A stretch of DNA of 64,000 nucleotides from Beaufortia kweichowensis (GCA_019155185.1 CM032817.1:4834034-4898033); one strand, 5' to 3'; positions 1 to 13,900 are shown, numbered from the stretch's first letter. The notes: generated by a model from the letters alone, not told the origin. Numbers and translations are program-made.

Positions 1-643
1 ATTATAAATAATGCGCATGTAGGGCTAGTTTCTATACAATATACGGTTTAAGTATTTTGTAATACAAATTAAATTTTTGTCAATTTGTAGTTAATTAGTT
101 AATTTTTAAAACATACTAATTCCATTTTATACAGCGTAATCAATTTTTTTAAAGGGTCAATTGTTTACTACCTACTTACAACCTATTTCTTAATTTAAAC
201 GTATAGTTTATTGTGTCGTATATTGAGACACAAAAGGTCCACGTGTGTACAAAACGATTTTTCGTCTTTTGTACCTAAACTATCTGCCTATACAGATCTT
301 GAAAATGTTTCAGATAATATTGTGTCAACTAACCATTGTTTCTCCAAAGTAATACATTTATGTTTTAATGCATTTCAGTAAAAGCAGAAATAAGTAAATA
401 TTTGGTAAAAAGAATTTGGTTGAACAACTGAAAAGTGGTCTGAAATATCTGATCTTATTGGGCTAAATACTGTACTAAATCTGCAACTGAAAGCTTTAAC
501 ATTAATATGCATACTAGAAAGGCGAACTGGAGCGATAACTTGTGTTATTGCGTTCCTTGTGCAAAGGTTTCAGAAGTATTGTTGTAGTCATATCATTTCT
601 CATGGATTTCAGTCAAGCTGTCCATTGCAGCTTTAGATTTGTG

Positions 644-658
644 CCACCAGAGGGCAGC
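644..658 (+). promoter_or_regulatory. CTCF-like motif
   Basis: CCACCAGAGGGCAGC matches all 15 positions of the vertebrate CTCF core consensus (CCASYAGRKGGCRSY) in plus orientation. Only the motif is seen; occupancy is inferred. Confidence 0.45.
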
Positions 659-917
659 AAAACCTCATTTGCCCTTCAATAGTTTTAACGAGGCCTTTTG
701 AGTTGGTTCCTTTTTATTAGAGTCAACATTAAAAAAAATTAACGTTCTATATTAAATTAGATGAATACATGATTTTTTACCTTCTTACCTTTCAACCAAA
801 AGTGCTTTGGTGTTTTGAATCAAAACAAATGTCTGCCACTATGTCATTTGTTTTGCTTGTGTCTTTTAAAAAGTACTTTAAATGCAGTGCTGGCGATTGA
901 AATCTCATTGAGAACTA

Positions 918-923
918 AATAAA
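918..923 (+). terminator. Possible poly(A) signal of an upstream gene
   Basis: AATAAA at the end of an AT-rich block, followed by a GTTATGTTGG-type GT-rich stretch as expected downstream of a cleavage site. No linked coding sequence is visible in the window, so it may be a chance match. Confidence 0.25.
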
Positions 924-2576
924 GTTATGTTGGATCAAATGGGTGGATACACCGTCCCCCTGTGTCCAGTTGTCCCCTCCCCCTCTATAATGTTTCTGTA
1001 GACATGTATTGTTCAGGGTTGGGGCCAGAGAGACAGATTTGACCTTCCTTTATACAAGGTTCAAAGATTTTAACACAGTTTCCTTATCTGTTCCCCCTCC
1101 TCGCTCGTAGCGCTGTCTCTATTTTTGCACCATACCAGTTTAGTGTAATATCATTGTGTGTGTATTTTGCCCCATGGGTAGACACAGGGCTTGATGCATT
1201 AAACATGTGCGCATTGATCCAGCATAATCTGCATGCATGCCAGCAACCACTGCTTATTTAAACCCAATATATTACACTGTCCCTGTGGCTTCAAAATCTC
1301 TCCCACTATGTTTATTGCTCAACTCTTATTGGTAAATTACTTCAAACATAGAAAGGCTATTGTTGACAGGCTTACCATTCATGTATTGAGATCGATATAA
1401 TATAAATACAACATCCACAGACCTACTTTACAGTATGTCCTATCATACAGGCAGTATGAATAGAAGCATATAGCCTAGATATTGTATATCCTTAACCTGG
1501 AAAACTTGGGATCGTATTGTTGGAATGGACAAAACGACAAAGCAGTTTTAATATAAATGTAATATACTGTAAATGCTATTTTACTTTAGCAATGAAACAC
1601 AGCAGTTACACAATGCTGCTATTGATTGTGACTGTAAACTAACATGGTTGTTTGTGTGCGAGATCTTCCATCTGCCTCCGTCTCAGAGGAATTCTCCATT
1701 TATCTTCACTCAGATGAATTAATGTTCTCTAAATATGACAGGAGCTCTTCCAGTTCACATGATTGCTAACAGAACTCTTTGCATTACATCATATCTGGTT
1801 CTGTGTGTCATCCAATCAAAGCCGCATCCATCCTTTAGCCAGACAGCCTAGGAGAGAAAATTGCACATTAAAGACAACTTGTGCCTTTTAGCTTTGTTAA
1901 AACAGACCGTTAGGGTTCATTGTTCCCAGGAGACAAAGGTACTTGTCTCTATCACAGGCAGCCTTTGTACTCTCCTCCGGATGCTGGGGGGTTCATGGAG
2001 TCAGGAGGGGAAACCCTGCCCACCTTAGTCAGCCTACTCGGTGTGCAACTCCAAAACAATATGGAGTCTGAGCGTAATGGGTACCATGTAGTATGTTGTT
2101 ATACTGGTATAATATGACATAAACATACTTATAATATGGTTAAATATTTGGTTACAGTTTTTAATCATGCCAGTGGAAACCATAAAAGTAAACACAGCAT
2201 AGAGATTTTTGTCTTAAATTAAGTGCCAAAAGCAATTACTTTACATTTTCGGTTGTTATTCATAAACTGACAACATTAAACAGATACAAAATGTTTGCTC
2301 TGATGAAAACAACGATTTTTTTCTGTAACTGCAGGCTATGCGTGAGCCTGTTTAAAGCCGAGTTTAATGACTAAGCAGTTTTTATCTGCGCAGAAGGTTT
2401 ATGAGTTAATCCAATTTTAGGAATGGATTTTTAAAAGGACACCAAAAGTAGCTGTTTTCAACAATATAGAAAGTGGATTGTTGTGTCTTGCTCCTGGCAG
2501 GGTTCTAATAATGTAATTGTTTTACTTTAATGAAAAACCTAATACAGGATAGAAGAGATTGCATTGCTTTGTTGTG

Positions 2577-2599
2577 TAATAATAATAATAATAATAATG
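2577..2599 (+). repeat. (TAA)n microsatellite
   Basis: About seven tandem TAA/AAT units in AT-rich intergenic DNA. Confidence 0.85.
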
Positions 2600-3900
2600 A
2601 CTGTGCTTTTGCAAAAACAATATTTCTGTCCATATTCAGACTATGGAGGTCTTAATACCAAAGGGCTGTAATTTTGTAATTTTTATCTAGATTATGTGCC
2701 AATATTTACCTTAATCCTATACATCCATGCAGTCGACCTCAGATTTACCCTATAGTTATCCCTATATCCAACTGTATAGTAAGCCTCAAAATATACATAC
2801 CCCTGTTATTATCCTCATATATACCCTATATACCTAATTCTATATATACACCTACTACTTTAAATGCATTCAAATACAATAATTCAAATACATTAAAAAT
2901 AACATATTATTAAATATAGTAAATATACAATCTAAATGAAAGGACTCAAACATAAGCCTGTTGACCTTATATGTCCTAAAAAGTCTTATATGACTATTCT
3001 CATGAGATAAACCAATCTAGAGCAAAAGTGAAATGGTAAAAATAGTTGTGCATGAATGTGGGTGTAAGATGAAACTGGCATTGAGACTTACTGGCTCCAT
3101 CCATTTGGACAAAGCTGGGCTTTTCATCAGGAAATTATGTTTCCTTGGGATGGGACAATTCTGATTGTTTCTAAATGTGGAGAATTCCTTGGGATCAGAG
3201 AAGCAAGAATGCTCTCTCTCCCAGGAGAAACATTGAGAATGGATTATTATTGGCTATCTTTGACAGGGATCAGTGATACGCCACTATTGACAAAAGTTAA
3301 GTGTGGCAAAAGTCAACTCAGAAGTATTACATATTAATGTTTTTGTCTGAAGTGTTGGTATGACATTTTGGTATAAGACAGACAGGTAGAATGTAGATAA
3401 ATAATGTAGATAAATTACACAGCCATGTAATGTGTATTTTAGGTAAATATGTTTTTTTTTAATTCATTTTCAGATCAGTAAGTCATTAGTTGGTTGATCC
3501 CCCTGAAAAATGTAAACACTGTGACACTGTTTAAAAATTGCGTTCGATGTTTGAGTATCCTGCCCTTGGGATGGGGAAATTTGGAACATGGATAATTGTT
3601 TGGGAAAACATGTTGGAAAATAGTCATAATACATAGAGACCTTTAAGTAATGTAAAAAAAGCTAAAACAGCAATAAAATGAAAGAAATGGTAGAAAACAG
3701 ATGCTGTGGTTTCCATCATTTTGCACATGCACATTTGTATTCCCTTCGTGTTTTTCATCCATGTGAGATTCTTAATTCCTTGATGTTGTTGCCTGGTGTA
3801 CAGTGCTTGCTCTCTGCTCTCTAACAATCTGCTCAGTGAGGTGTGACCAGATACTGTGCATCCAAATCCTACACTGGACTACTGATGCAACGGGAGAGGG

Positions 3901-3903
<3 letters not shown>

Positions 3904-3954
<51 letters not shown>
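3904..3954 (+). repeat. (GA)25 microsatellite near putative prrt4 start
   Basis: Perfect 51-bp GA run immediately upstream of the GC-richer block that I propose as prrt4 exon 1. It may lie in the promoter or in the 5' UTR. Confidence 0.9.
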
Positions 3955-3958
<4 letters not shown>

Positions 3959-3959
3959 G

Positions 3960-4098
3960 GGGAGGGAGACGGAGTGCTGCAGAAAACGATTTCTCTCCCA
4001 CACGCACAGGGAGACGGATCGCTCTCTCTCTCTCCTCTGCAGTGGAGCGCTGCTGGTTCCTCTGGATTCTCTATTTCCTCACCTTCTCTGGAGGAACG
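3960..4098 (+). other. prrt4: Candidate 5' non-coding exon of prrt4
   Basis: A locally GC-richer block ends in GGAACG followed by GTGAGT, a strong splice donor at 4099. The next convincing acceptor on this strand is at about 7802, just upstream of the prrt4 start codon. The block has no long open frame of its own beyond repeat-encoded ones. The transcription start is not defined, so the left border is arbitrary, and the link to prrt4 is inferred from position and strand only. Confidence 0.3.
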
Positions 4099-4633
4099 GT
4101 GAGTTTTTCTCTGCTTTTCGCACAGCTCGAGATGTTTATTTATGGAGGCAACAGCCTCACTGCAGGTGCTTCTTTGGAAGGTGACTGGTTGATAGGGTTG
4201 TGTATGCATCAGGCTTACATATGAAGCATAACAACCTCTGTTTGAAATGTGTGTGTGTGTGTGTCAGGTCATGTAAACATCTGTAATTTCTCTATTATCG
4301 TGAATCTTAACTGTGAACGGTGCTCAGCTATATAGATGGTTCTAGATCATCCTAGACCTGTTAACATAGACATGTACTGTATGTGCAGTGAGAGTAAAGC
4401 TCTGAATTTCAGATATATTCTGCTCTTTTGGTAACCATGGCAAAGGCAGCCGACGTAGGTGCATTTGAGATAATCAGGTGATCTGGATGCTTGGAGAGAA
4501 ATGTTCTTGAAAACGTTTGCGTGACAGGTCGTTTATCATGCATTTAAAGTGTAATTGACTCTATTGAGGAGATGTGTTTTGTGCATGCTTTGAATATCGA
4601 AAACCGCAATGTAAAACGTTAAAAATAAGTCAC

Positions 4634-4745
4634 ATTTAACCTAAAAAATGCTGGGTTGTTTTCAACTTGGTAAAATATGGACAGAACACACTGTTGGGTT
4701 GTAAATGGACATATGCTGGGTTGGGTTAAAAACATCAGCATAGGT
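4634..4745. repeat. Degraded fish MITE fragment
   Basis: CTAAAAAATGCTGGGTTG followed by further copies of the GCTGGGTTG and TGTTGGGTTG words, a pattern I recognise from a very abundant cyprinid non-autonomous DNA transposon family. Terminal inverted repeats are not complete. The family assignment is from memory. Confidence 0.45.
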
Positions 4746-6759
4746 TCGTTTATAACCCTACTGTGTCTTTTTACAGTAATAGTTGACAAAAATGTACTGT
4801 CAACAATGTCAACAGGTTGCCAAGAGCACATCAACTGCATCTTTATGTCTGAAATGAGATGCTGAGAATCATTTGATTGATTGGCACATCAGATGTTGTA
4901 GCTCTAAGTTTGTGACTGTACATGTGCTATTATAATACAGAGACACTATGTAAAGTAACAACCAGAACTGACACTTGATTTGTAGATGCAATAGACTACA
5001 AAAACATTTAATAATCCATTAATATACTGTATGTGCAGGAAGGGACTAAATCTAAATGAATTGATTTAGGCAGGACCGCAATGGGAAATATAAGGTTCTG
5101 GTAATTTACCCATGATGACGCTGAAAGCCGATGATGTAATTGTGTGGTACAGTAAACAGTATTCAGCCTGGTGTTATATGAGGTGAGGGAATGGGAGGGG
5201 AAACACTGTGTAAAATAACAGCTCCATTCAACGCTCCATCAAACCGATCGATTGAGATGATTTAGTGGAGGTTGTGTAAAACTGAATGCCCCATCTTAAT
5301 ATCATGTCCGTTTCATCATCTATCAAGCTTTATTCTTTGTAATCTAAGACTAAGTTTAGTTCGTTTACTGTCTTTTGTAGTTTAGGACCAGGCAGAATTT
5401 ACACCATGGACCACAATCTCCCTGAAAGCACCGGACCGTATCCGCATTAGTCCATGGTAGAGTTAATCTAAGGGTTAAGGTTAGACTAATGGCTTTTGCC
5501 CTCCCTTTGGACTGGGTTTAAAGGAAGATCCCTATTTAGGGGTCTGCCTTTTTTATGGCTGTAGGTCATAAATACCCCCTCCCCCACAGTGTCTGTAAGA
5601 CAAGAAGCAGAAAGCCGCCATGAATAAATCAGTCAGTTTCTTCAAGGGGTGATCCAATGATTCCCACAGCAGTCATGCACGTCTGGAGGCCTGTTAAAAT
5701 AATTGATACCATGACGAGTCAATCCATCACCACTTAAGAAGGTACTCTATGCTAGAAAACCTTTTAAGAGCACATTGTGACCCCCACGCTGATCTTACAG
5801 CTTTTTCGGAGCTCCCTGGTGGTTCTCAATCAGGTCCTCTTCCCTCTCCCTAACCATTTATTGACCCTCAGTGTTTAACCAACACCTTGAATCAAGAATG
5901 CAATTTACCAAACATTGTGACAGACGGTGACTGCAACTCAAAAGTCTCTGTGGACATCAAGTTTATTTACCACAGGGGAAGAGACCAAGAGCCTTTTGGA
6001 CCCCATTCTGAAACTGTTCTGAAGAGAACATTTAGAACCAATAGCAAGGAAAACAAAAAAAAGACTGTAAGTGTTTGGTGGTCGATATGCTTTTATGACC
6101 CATAAGATAATTGAATATGTAAATAACATTCGTTACAGAAGACCATTGTGGGTAACAGGTGCTTTAGAGAAAAGAACCACTTCCCAAATATAAAAACCCT
6201 GCAAGGGAGGGATTTTCTTAGGCAAAGAATAGATGTGCGATGTTAAATCAGAAGCAGCTCTCGAATGCTCTCTCTTTCCCTTTTTCTGCTTGAGTGATTA
6301 CATCCTGCGCTGGCAGGACCTTTCTTTGCCAGACACAGTGAAACTACATAACAATGAGAGAGAGAGAGAGAGAGAGTAATGGATAGAGAAAGAGAAAAAG
6401 AGGGGCTGGGGTCCTAGTAGTAAAGCTATACAGTCATTAAGGTTTCCTGTTTGGCACAGGCTCTGACACATACACACACATTTGCGATACTGTTTAACAA
6501 GCTCCTGTGGGGTCTGACTTACACATTTAGCATAGAACGAACTGTTCTTCATATTTAACGTAAGAATGTTTTGTATATTAGACCCGAAGTGATGTACACT
6601 TTAATGTTGAGATTGTGGGAGACAGGACTCTTAAAGCAGATGGTGAGTGGTGTGGTAATAAATAAATAGTCTGGCCAGTAATGATGGTAATGACAGTGAC
6701 TCAGCCTGGCATCTGAGATCTAACAGCGTCCGCTGTGGAGACATTACGGCATCACCACA

Positions 6760-6915
6760 CACTCTTAAAATTAAAGGTGCTTCACGGTACCATAAAAGAA
6801 CCATTTTTGCCTGAATGGTTCCATTAAAAGTCTTCAACGTCTGTTTCACAAAAGGTTCTTTGTAGTGGAAAAAGATTCTTTAGACTATAAAAAAGGTAAA
6901 AAGAAGAAACGTTTT
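6760..6915 (+). repeat. Truncated MITE (CACTCTTAAA... family)
   Basis: It begins CACTCTTAAAATTAAAGGTG and continues with the motifs AGAACCA, GGTTCCAT, TTTCACAAAAGGTTCTTTGT and GATTCTTTAGA, in the order seen in a common cyprinid palindromic MITE. The matching right-hand inverted terminus is missing, so the copy is truncated or heavily decayed. Confidence 0.6.
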
Positions 6916-7611
6916 TTGTGAAACCAAAACTCACCTTAAGTGCACCAGCATTTTCCAATGTAGAAATGAAGGCGGAATTAACTTAATTGAGCCTAATTTT
7001 CTCACCAAGATGACATTGAGATCCACCAATCTTCTTTTAAGCCTATTAGTCCATTAGGCTGTGAGCAGGGGTTCAGTCCTTTGAGAAACAAATGGCATTG
7101 AGTGATGGATAAAATACAGTGTTCTTACAAAAAATGAGAAAGAAAATCATAAAGTGAAAATAAGGCTGAATAGTTACGCCTCTGTTTACTGACTAACTGA
7201 TGTTGTTCCCAGTGGAAGTTTATTTCAGTTTCAAGAACAAATCAATTGTGTGAGAGGAGAGGACGAAAGCGAGAGAGAGTGATGTGGGGGTGGAGAAAGA
7301 AAAGTGTCTGAGTCGGTACAAGCAGGTCTCCCTCGGAGAGAAATTCCAGCAAATTCAACTCCTCTCACTGGGGTTACAGGGCATAAGCTTTATCCTCCAA
7401 AATTAGCCCACAGCTTCACAAAGAAACTGGGCCTCTATATGTTCTCCACCACCCCCATATATGCATATACACCCACAATAAGATCTCCTATTAGTATTCT
7501 TCAAGATCTCTGCTTCTATAATTGCTCAATCAGTGAAGAACTGAGGCCACCCATTCGAAAACAGCGAGCAGAGAGGTTGGTATGTGGCTACTACACAAAT
7601 ACAAACGTACA

Positions 7612-7700
7612 GGGGCTTAAACCTAGTCCTAGACTAAAATGCATATTTAAGATATCTTAACTTACACTAACATATCTTAAAATGTGCCAGTGGTTTGTAG
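7612..7700 (+). repeat. Interspersed repeat fragment
   Basis: CCTAGTCCTAGACTAAAATG, then ATATCTTAACTTACACTAAC and ATATCTTAAAATGTGCCAGT. I recognise this layout from a high-copy fish repeat with short internal inverted copies. It ends about 100 bp before the exon that carries the prrt4 start codon. Confidence 0.45.
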
Positions 7701-7802
7701 ATAAAGAAGTCCAGAAGAATCAACTAGATATTAAAGATATTAGATATTAATATTTATTCATTCTTAGATCTCATGCGTGATCTTTCTGTCCTGTGGATTT
7801 AG

Positions 7803-7897
7803 GTCCTTCCTGCAGAAGCCTGGTGCATCTGGTGGACAGTCCACAACAAGTCAGACATCATGTGAGCAACGGTCCGTGTCAACATTAAAGAGGCAGA
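7803..7897 (+). other. prrt4: prrt4 5' UTR directly upstream of the start codon
   Basis: A pyrimidine-rich stretch (TTTCTGTCCTGTGGATTTAG) ends in AG at 7801-7802, giving a plausible acceptor. A second AG (CTTCCTGCAG) lies at 7814-7815. The sequence from here to 7897 is open but has no other in-frame start that would extend the signal peptide sensibly. Confidence 0.4.
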
Positions 7898-8840
7898 ATG
7901 CCGCTTCTGCGTGGGATTCTTGCTGTTGTTGCCCTGTTGTGTCTCTTCAGCACTGTAAATGGGTTTTTCAGTGGCTTCGGGCCGAAACCGTCGCCCCAAA
8001 CACAAGCAGAAGACAAAGGATGGGGCATACCCTACATGGGGAAATGGAAATCAAAACTTCCATCGTTTGGTTTGGGATCGTGGGGCTTTTTAGGTGGGGG
8101 TGATGGGTCTTCGTCTGTCACAACAATGAGAAACCCAACACTCTCAGAAGCTACCACACAAAACTATACTCCACCCTCGGAGAAGTCAACCAGCTCCAAA
8201 TATCTTCTGACCACACCCACCACGGAAAGAGTTGAAAGCAACACTGTTCAGATAGGCACCCAGCTGCCCTTAAAACCAGCAAAACTGCCCACAAATGAAC
8301 TACTCGGGGACACCCGGCAAATGAATAAACCTAAATCTTCTAAGATTAATTCAAACTATGATCTTGAATTCTGGCCCCCTCAGAGTGACCACAGCACAGA
8401 GGAGACACCGCAAACTACATCTCCACAGATAACTGAACCGGAAAGCCAAACATCTACTGCTCAAAGTACCAGCAACATGCAGACAACCACACCGAGATAT
8501 ACTACAGTAACCAGCAATGTTTACACTAGCCAAACGATACCCACAGATCCTCATTCAGCAACAGAATCTGAATTACTGGTATCTTCATTTCAGACCATAC
8601 ATTTAATAACATCAGCAGACCCAAACCCCAAACCTTCTTCTGAACCTTTGACCACCATTAACCCTGAACAAAACATACCAGAGACAGAAGAAACTGCCTC
8701 AGAGCCAAACTGGACACATTTGAAGCCCACTGACAGAGCTCTAGATGGATTTACATTGGCAGAACAAACCACAAGGCCGAGAGAAGAGGAAAGATTTCAA
8801 AGCATTGGGCCAGAATACTCTTCCACACTGCCAACAGGAA
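7898..8840 (+). CDS. prrt4: prrt4 coding exon 1: signal peptide and S/T/P-rich ectodomain
   Basis: ATG at 7898 opens a clear signal peptide, which decides the start. The exon encodes 314 codons plus one base and ends ACAGGAA followed by GTAAGT at 8841. Open reading continues into the intron only to a stop at 8873-8875, consistent with a real exon end. Confidence 0.85.
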
Positions 8841-10926
8841 GTAAGTCAGCTTCCTCCTGTCTTTTCATAGTTTAGCTAGAATGCAAGCAAATATTTGAAA
8901 AAATGAAATCTTGAAGTTATATATATAAATATATAATATATATGTAATGTTGCAAAGAACATATTGAGCAAAAATACAGTTTTTTTTAATATATATTACG
9001 TGGAGCACCTGGATGACCTACTAAATTTGGCAAAGTATGCAGAGCACAATGCTCGACGTGAAGTACCCATTCGAATGCAATCAAAGAGCTGGAAGTCATG
9101 TATAAAATTTTTTGACCAAGATTTAAGACATTTTAAATTTTGGACAAATAATAAAAATGGAAAAGTATTTATTTGAAATTAGAATACGTGTACTCAATTT
9201 ACATACTGAGGTCATGTGACAACAATGTATTCACTATATTTGAAATGTTGACCATAACTCATACTGTAAATTGTACATGTACAATCTACATATGTGACTT
9301 TGGATTAAGTGTATACTGCATGCAGTTGCTAATTCAGTTGAGATAGATGCCCAGATTCTGCCAACCAAACAAAGAAATAAAATAAAATAAAAAACATACG
9401 TACTACATATAAAAACATATCTGTAGCTGTTTCTAGCCCTTTCTGTATGTGTAAATAATGTGCCATGAACCCATCTGTGGTCTGTAATGCGTCCAACCCG
9501 TGTTAACCAGCATGGGGAGCAGTAAGGCAGGTGTGTGTAAAGTAAGCATGGGATTTGTACCGTTGAAGCAGCTAGCTGGGCGGCATTTGATCAGTATTCT
9601 GAAGGCAGAGTCAGTCAATCCTCCGGGACGATTTAACCACACCGCCTGTTCATGGATGCTGAGCATGCTGCTCTCAACATTTAGTCTGCTTTTCTCCATT
9701 CCCTCTATCATTCTCTTTCTCTTTGCCTCAGTAATAGACCCCGCTTGATGTTTACTGGATTGCTCTGTTTTCCAGCCGTAAGTCTCCTTTAGCCCTTCAG
9801 TCCTATATGTTTTCTTTCAACGTTCTTCTGGCTCTCAGAGATGCATTTTTTCCATGTCCTTCTGTTCTTTTTTCCATCCTTGTATATTTTCAGATGAGGG
9901 AGAGTGGCTGAGGAAATGTTTGAAATATAGAAATATCTGTCCAGAAAGAAAAATGTATAGCCCTTTTCTTTAAAGAAATATTGCCATTGGTGTTCCTGTA
10001 GCCCAGCTGGTACAGTATGGTCAATACAGTGCCAATTGTATAGATTTGATTTCCAGGGAGTGTGTATCACACCCATTTTAGTGACTCTTTGGGTATTCAG
10101 ACAGAAGAAAAAGAATCTAGTTGTCCAGTTGTTATGGATAAACAGGTCAGTCAAATGCGTAATTGAACATATCCATCAACATTGTCAAAACATAAGTGCA
10201 GTTTTCCTTCTTAAACTCGATGTTACCGTACGATGTAAAGAGATATCACAAAAGCTTGATGACACTTCAGATACGACATCTCCACAATTGTGTATGTGTG
10301 TGCCTGAAACAAATTATTGACTTATGTTTGGGTCACCTTGTCTTCTGGAGGTGCAGGCAGCCACAAATTGCTTATCCCCACCTCCAAAAACATGCTGGAG
10401 CAGAGAGCAAGGTCAATTAAAACAGGAATGAAGAGAGGAGAAGAAAGAAATGAGTGTTGATATAGTGACCAACTGAAAGGGGTAAAGAGGCTGTTTTCCA
10501 CAGTAAGCATACATTTACATGTATATTTATTTATTTAGCACATTCTAGCACATCTGTACTCGTTTACAAACACGAAATCACCATCAGATTGTTTAATGAA
10601 TAAATTAGTTACACATATTTGACAGTACAGAGAACAAAGATCCAAACTCATTCAAATGGCTGTACAATCATGTGATTGCAGTCTGGCCTGAATGCATCTG
10701 TCACGCTTAATATGCATTTGAAACACTTGTTGTTTAGTCAAATTATCGGACATTATATCACTGAGATCTTAGACTGCTTGTGATATGCTGTTTATACAGT
10801 ATAGATCACAAACGAAATAGTTGTTTAGGTTACAGCTCTCTGTAGTAACAATGTTGTATTAAGATTGTTGACAGTCGGTTTTGGGGTGAACTAGGAACGA
10901 ACATATGTGTTGCTATGTCATTGGAG

Positions 10927-10980
<54 letters not shown>

Positions 10981-13900
10981 CTTTCTGACAAGTAATATAA
11001 GGTTAAAATTAAGGTTTTGTTCTTTTGGACGTGTCTAGACTAACAGACTCATTACTGCCTGTATGGAGATTATGTGTGACTTTGTTAAAATTTTTTTCTA
11101 TATATAGATCCTCTTTTAATGAAATTCAGACCTGCTTTGTTGTCCTGAAACTATTGAATTTTGTTTGTAATCTCTCAAAAAAAAACTTTGATGAAGACTT
11201 TTTATCGACCTGAATGGTTTATATACAGAGTTAATGATATTCTTTATCCCAACACTTACCACAAACCTTGCTTTGTATTTTATTTTCATTTCATATATTA
11301 TTGAGTATAGTCCCCACAATTTGTTCCCCGCAACCCTTCCCCCACCCGCTCGCTCAGAAAGAAAGATTAAATGATGTATATCTCACACTGTGCAGGGGTC
11401 AAAATTACAAATTCTGATCTAATTCCCTTTTTATTAATAGAGAAAGGAATGAAATGTGGGTGTGGGGAAAAGAGAAGGATGTAGTGGGGTGTAGTGCTGT
11501 AAAAAGAGATGAGAGAAAGAAAGATGGAGAAAACTAGCTATGAGAAAGCATTCCTCATCATCTAATGATGGCAAGTGGTCTAGGTGTCTCTGACAGAGGG
11601 TGATGGAGGATGTTTTATGCTTCATTTAAAGCCAGCTGGTGGAAGATAATCGGAGTCAAAATCTCTAAATCAGCCATGCAGAGACATAAATCAGTAAATC
11701 AGTATGAGGTTGATCTTAAGGAAATATACTTCTAAATCATGTATATGTATTTACTGCACATACAGTATGAAGATCTGCTGTGATCAAATCTGAAACGGGC
11801 CTCTTCATAATATAATAACATTCACAAGACATAGGGTTCATACACAAACATGCATCAAGACATCTAATAAGGAATGGAGACCACACATGAGGAATTCTGG
11901 TGGGACTTAATAAAACAAGTTATTTCAGTAGGATCTGTGAGAGTCGTTGACCAGTGAGCTGATATTAAACACTCTGCCCTCATTGTGTCAAAACTCCTTT
12001 CAGTCTTAGTAAGGTGTGTGTAGACACAACACAGCCGCAAGCAACTCGGTGTATGTTTGAAGCGCTTTCCTCAAAGAAACATTTTGTTTTGGTTTCGTTT
12101 AGACAATCTCGCTCAGTCATGAAGATTATATTTCTGATTTTAATGCTTAATAGTCACAGTAAAGTTGGCTGCACACATGCATCTTCTTAACTGAACTCAT
12201 CGTTATTAGCCACTTGACTTAATGTGGTTAGAATTATTCTTGCATCTCAGTCGTAAAAACTCTCAACACTCTTTCATTCAGCATCACTGTCCCCTGTGTG
12301 TTTTCCCAGCAGGCTTTGCACGGGAGGAAGGAGATAAGGGAATAGGAAAGAATGCTGATCTGACAACGCAAGAACCACAACAGCAGACAACATCATCAAC
12401 CACAACAACACGCAGGAACACAGGTAATTAATGGAATACACACTCGTATGTCATCTACACCTGGGATAATTGAACTCAAATTGCATGATTGGGTCATCAT
12501 GAGCCAGTTTTTTAAAAAACAAATATAATAAAAAGTCCTGAAAATAGCATCACAGCTGCCCAACCTGTAAAGGTAAAAATATTCAATTGTGTGGAAATAT
12601 TAAATTATATTTGGCAAACAAGCAGTTAAAACTGAAGTGTGTAATATATAATTATATATTACATTATATATATTATATTATAACAGTTTTCCTAAACATT
12701 CCCTTCATCGGCTACTAATTAGAATAGTGTTTCCGGGTGTCCACTAGGGGGCCCTAAAAAGTTTCCAAAAACTAGACATTTAAAATAAATAATTATTTAA
12801 AATAAAACAAAACAAGCATTAACATAGGATAAAACACAGATATTTCTTAGTGTTTGTCTATTTTGGTAATAAATATACATCTGTTAAGTTCAAAAAGGTT
12901 AAGATCCACCAAGCTTGAAAACCTAAGTCTTGGAAACCTACCTACAAATGGCATATTTTGTTATTTTAAATGCTTTACATTAAATATACATATTCTACCA
13001 TACTAGAGTTTGTACGTGTGCCCTATTTAGGTGTGTGTTTGTGATATGGTCGATTGCATCTAGACCACCCATCTGCTACCTGTTTGTAATTGCTTCCAAA
13101 GGGAGGAGGAACTTGTTAAAGGATCCTTTTTCTTGTGAAGTTGGCACCTCCTGCAAAACGAGCCGATCGGTGAGAGAGTTGAGCTACACAACGAGCATCT
13201 CAGAAGTGCAGATCTATCGACATAAACGTTGTGTTAACCGGTGATCACAAAGTTCATATTTTCAGTAGCACCTAACCTACATTTTTCCCAGCTAACCTAA
13301 ATTCCACTTATAGATGAACAAAATATGCCACAAAGAACCAGGTTGCGAGAATATGTGTGTGTTTGTGGGCCGTCTCATTGAGTAAACAGCATTGAGAGCT
13401 CTGACCCACAAAACTGTGGCTTTCCTTTCTGAAATTAAAGATCTAGTGCACATGTGCTGAAAATGTCCTGAATATCCTGCGGGAAGGAGGTCGATCAGAT
13501 GGCCGTCTTGTCTCCTCGCTGGCCTCTACTCTGAAGTCAGCGTACACAGGCTTCATCAATATGTATGGAGCCGTTCTGGCCTGCTGCCCATTCATTTATT
13601 ATTAGAGAGGGCAGAAATTGAAAGTGAGAAAGAAGAGATGAAATCTGAATGATAGCAGACCGCTGTGTTCCTCTTTAGCAGAGCTTGTTGTTATTATTAG
13701 ATTGGGAAATCGAAAGATGTTCTCGTCCTAAAATAATTGGCTGATTAGTTAGGATACTGAAAATCTTCTAGTACACTAACATATCGATCTCGTGTAGCAT
13801 ATATGCTCTCAAGTATTTTACCAATTCATTCAGCAGCAGAAATTAAATTTTGTCATTATTTACTTTCTTGTCATTCCAAAACTAAAAATTATAAATGGCT

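Larger units (their letters stand above)
1..3900. other. Left flank, no supported gene
   Basis: AT-rich sequence with no open frame that looks like an exon. Visible items are a CTCF-like motif at 644, a poly(A)-signal-like AATAAA at 918 followed by a GT-rich stretch, and a short (TAA)n run at 2577-2599. The first ~940 bases could be the 3' UTR of a plus-strand gene to the left of the window, but no coding exon supports this. The remaining ~3 kb is probably intergenic DNA upstream of prrt4. Confidence 0.5.
4099..7802 (+). other. prrt4: Putative first intron of prrt4
   Basis: About 3.7 kb without a recognisable exon. It contains (GT)n at 4249-4264, (GA)n at 6356-6378, degraded fish MITE copies near 4634, 6760 and 7612, and an open frame of 118 codons at 7304-7660. 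That frame overlaps repeat sequence and resembles no protein I know, so it is probably fortuitous. If exon 1 is not real, this stretch is simply upstream intergenic sequence. Confidence 0.35.
8841..12312 (+). other. prrt4: prrt4 intron between coding exons 1 and 2
   Basis: 3.5 kb of AT-rich intron. It holds a tRNA-derived SINE head at 9993-10062 and a (CA)26 microsatellite at 10928-10979. A hydrophobic 82-codon open frame at 9500-9748 has no exon-like borders, and I treat it as fortuitous. Confidence 0.8.

Noticed and set aside
7304..7660. 118-codon open frame upstream of prrt4 as an extra gene
   Set aside because: No known motif, it runs into an interspersed repeat, and no splice or promoter context supports it.
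9500..9748. Hydrophobic 82-codon open frame in a prrt4 intron
   Set aside because: No exon borders, and an equally long antisense frame overlaps it; probably chance.
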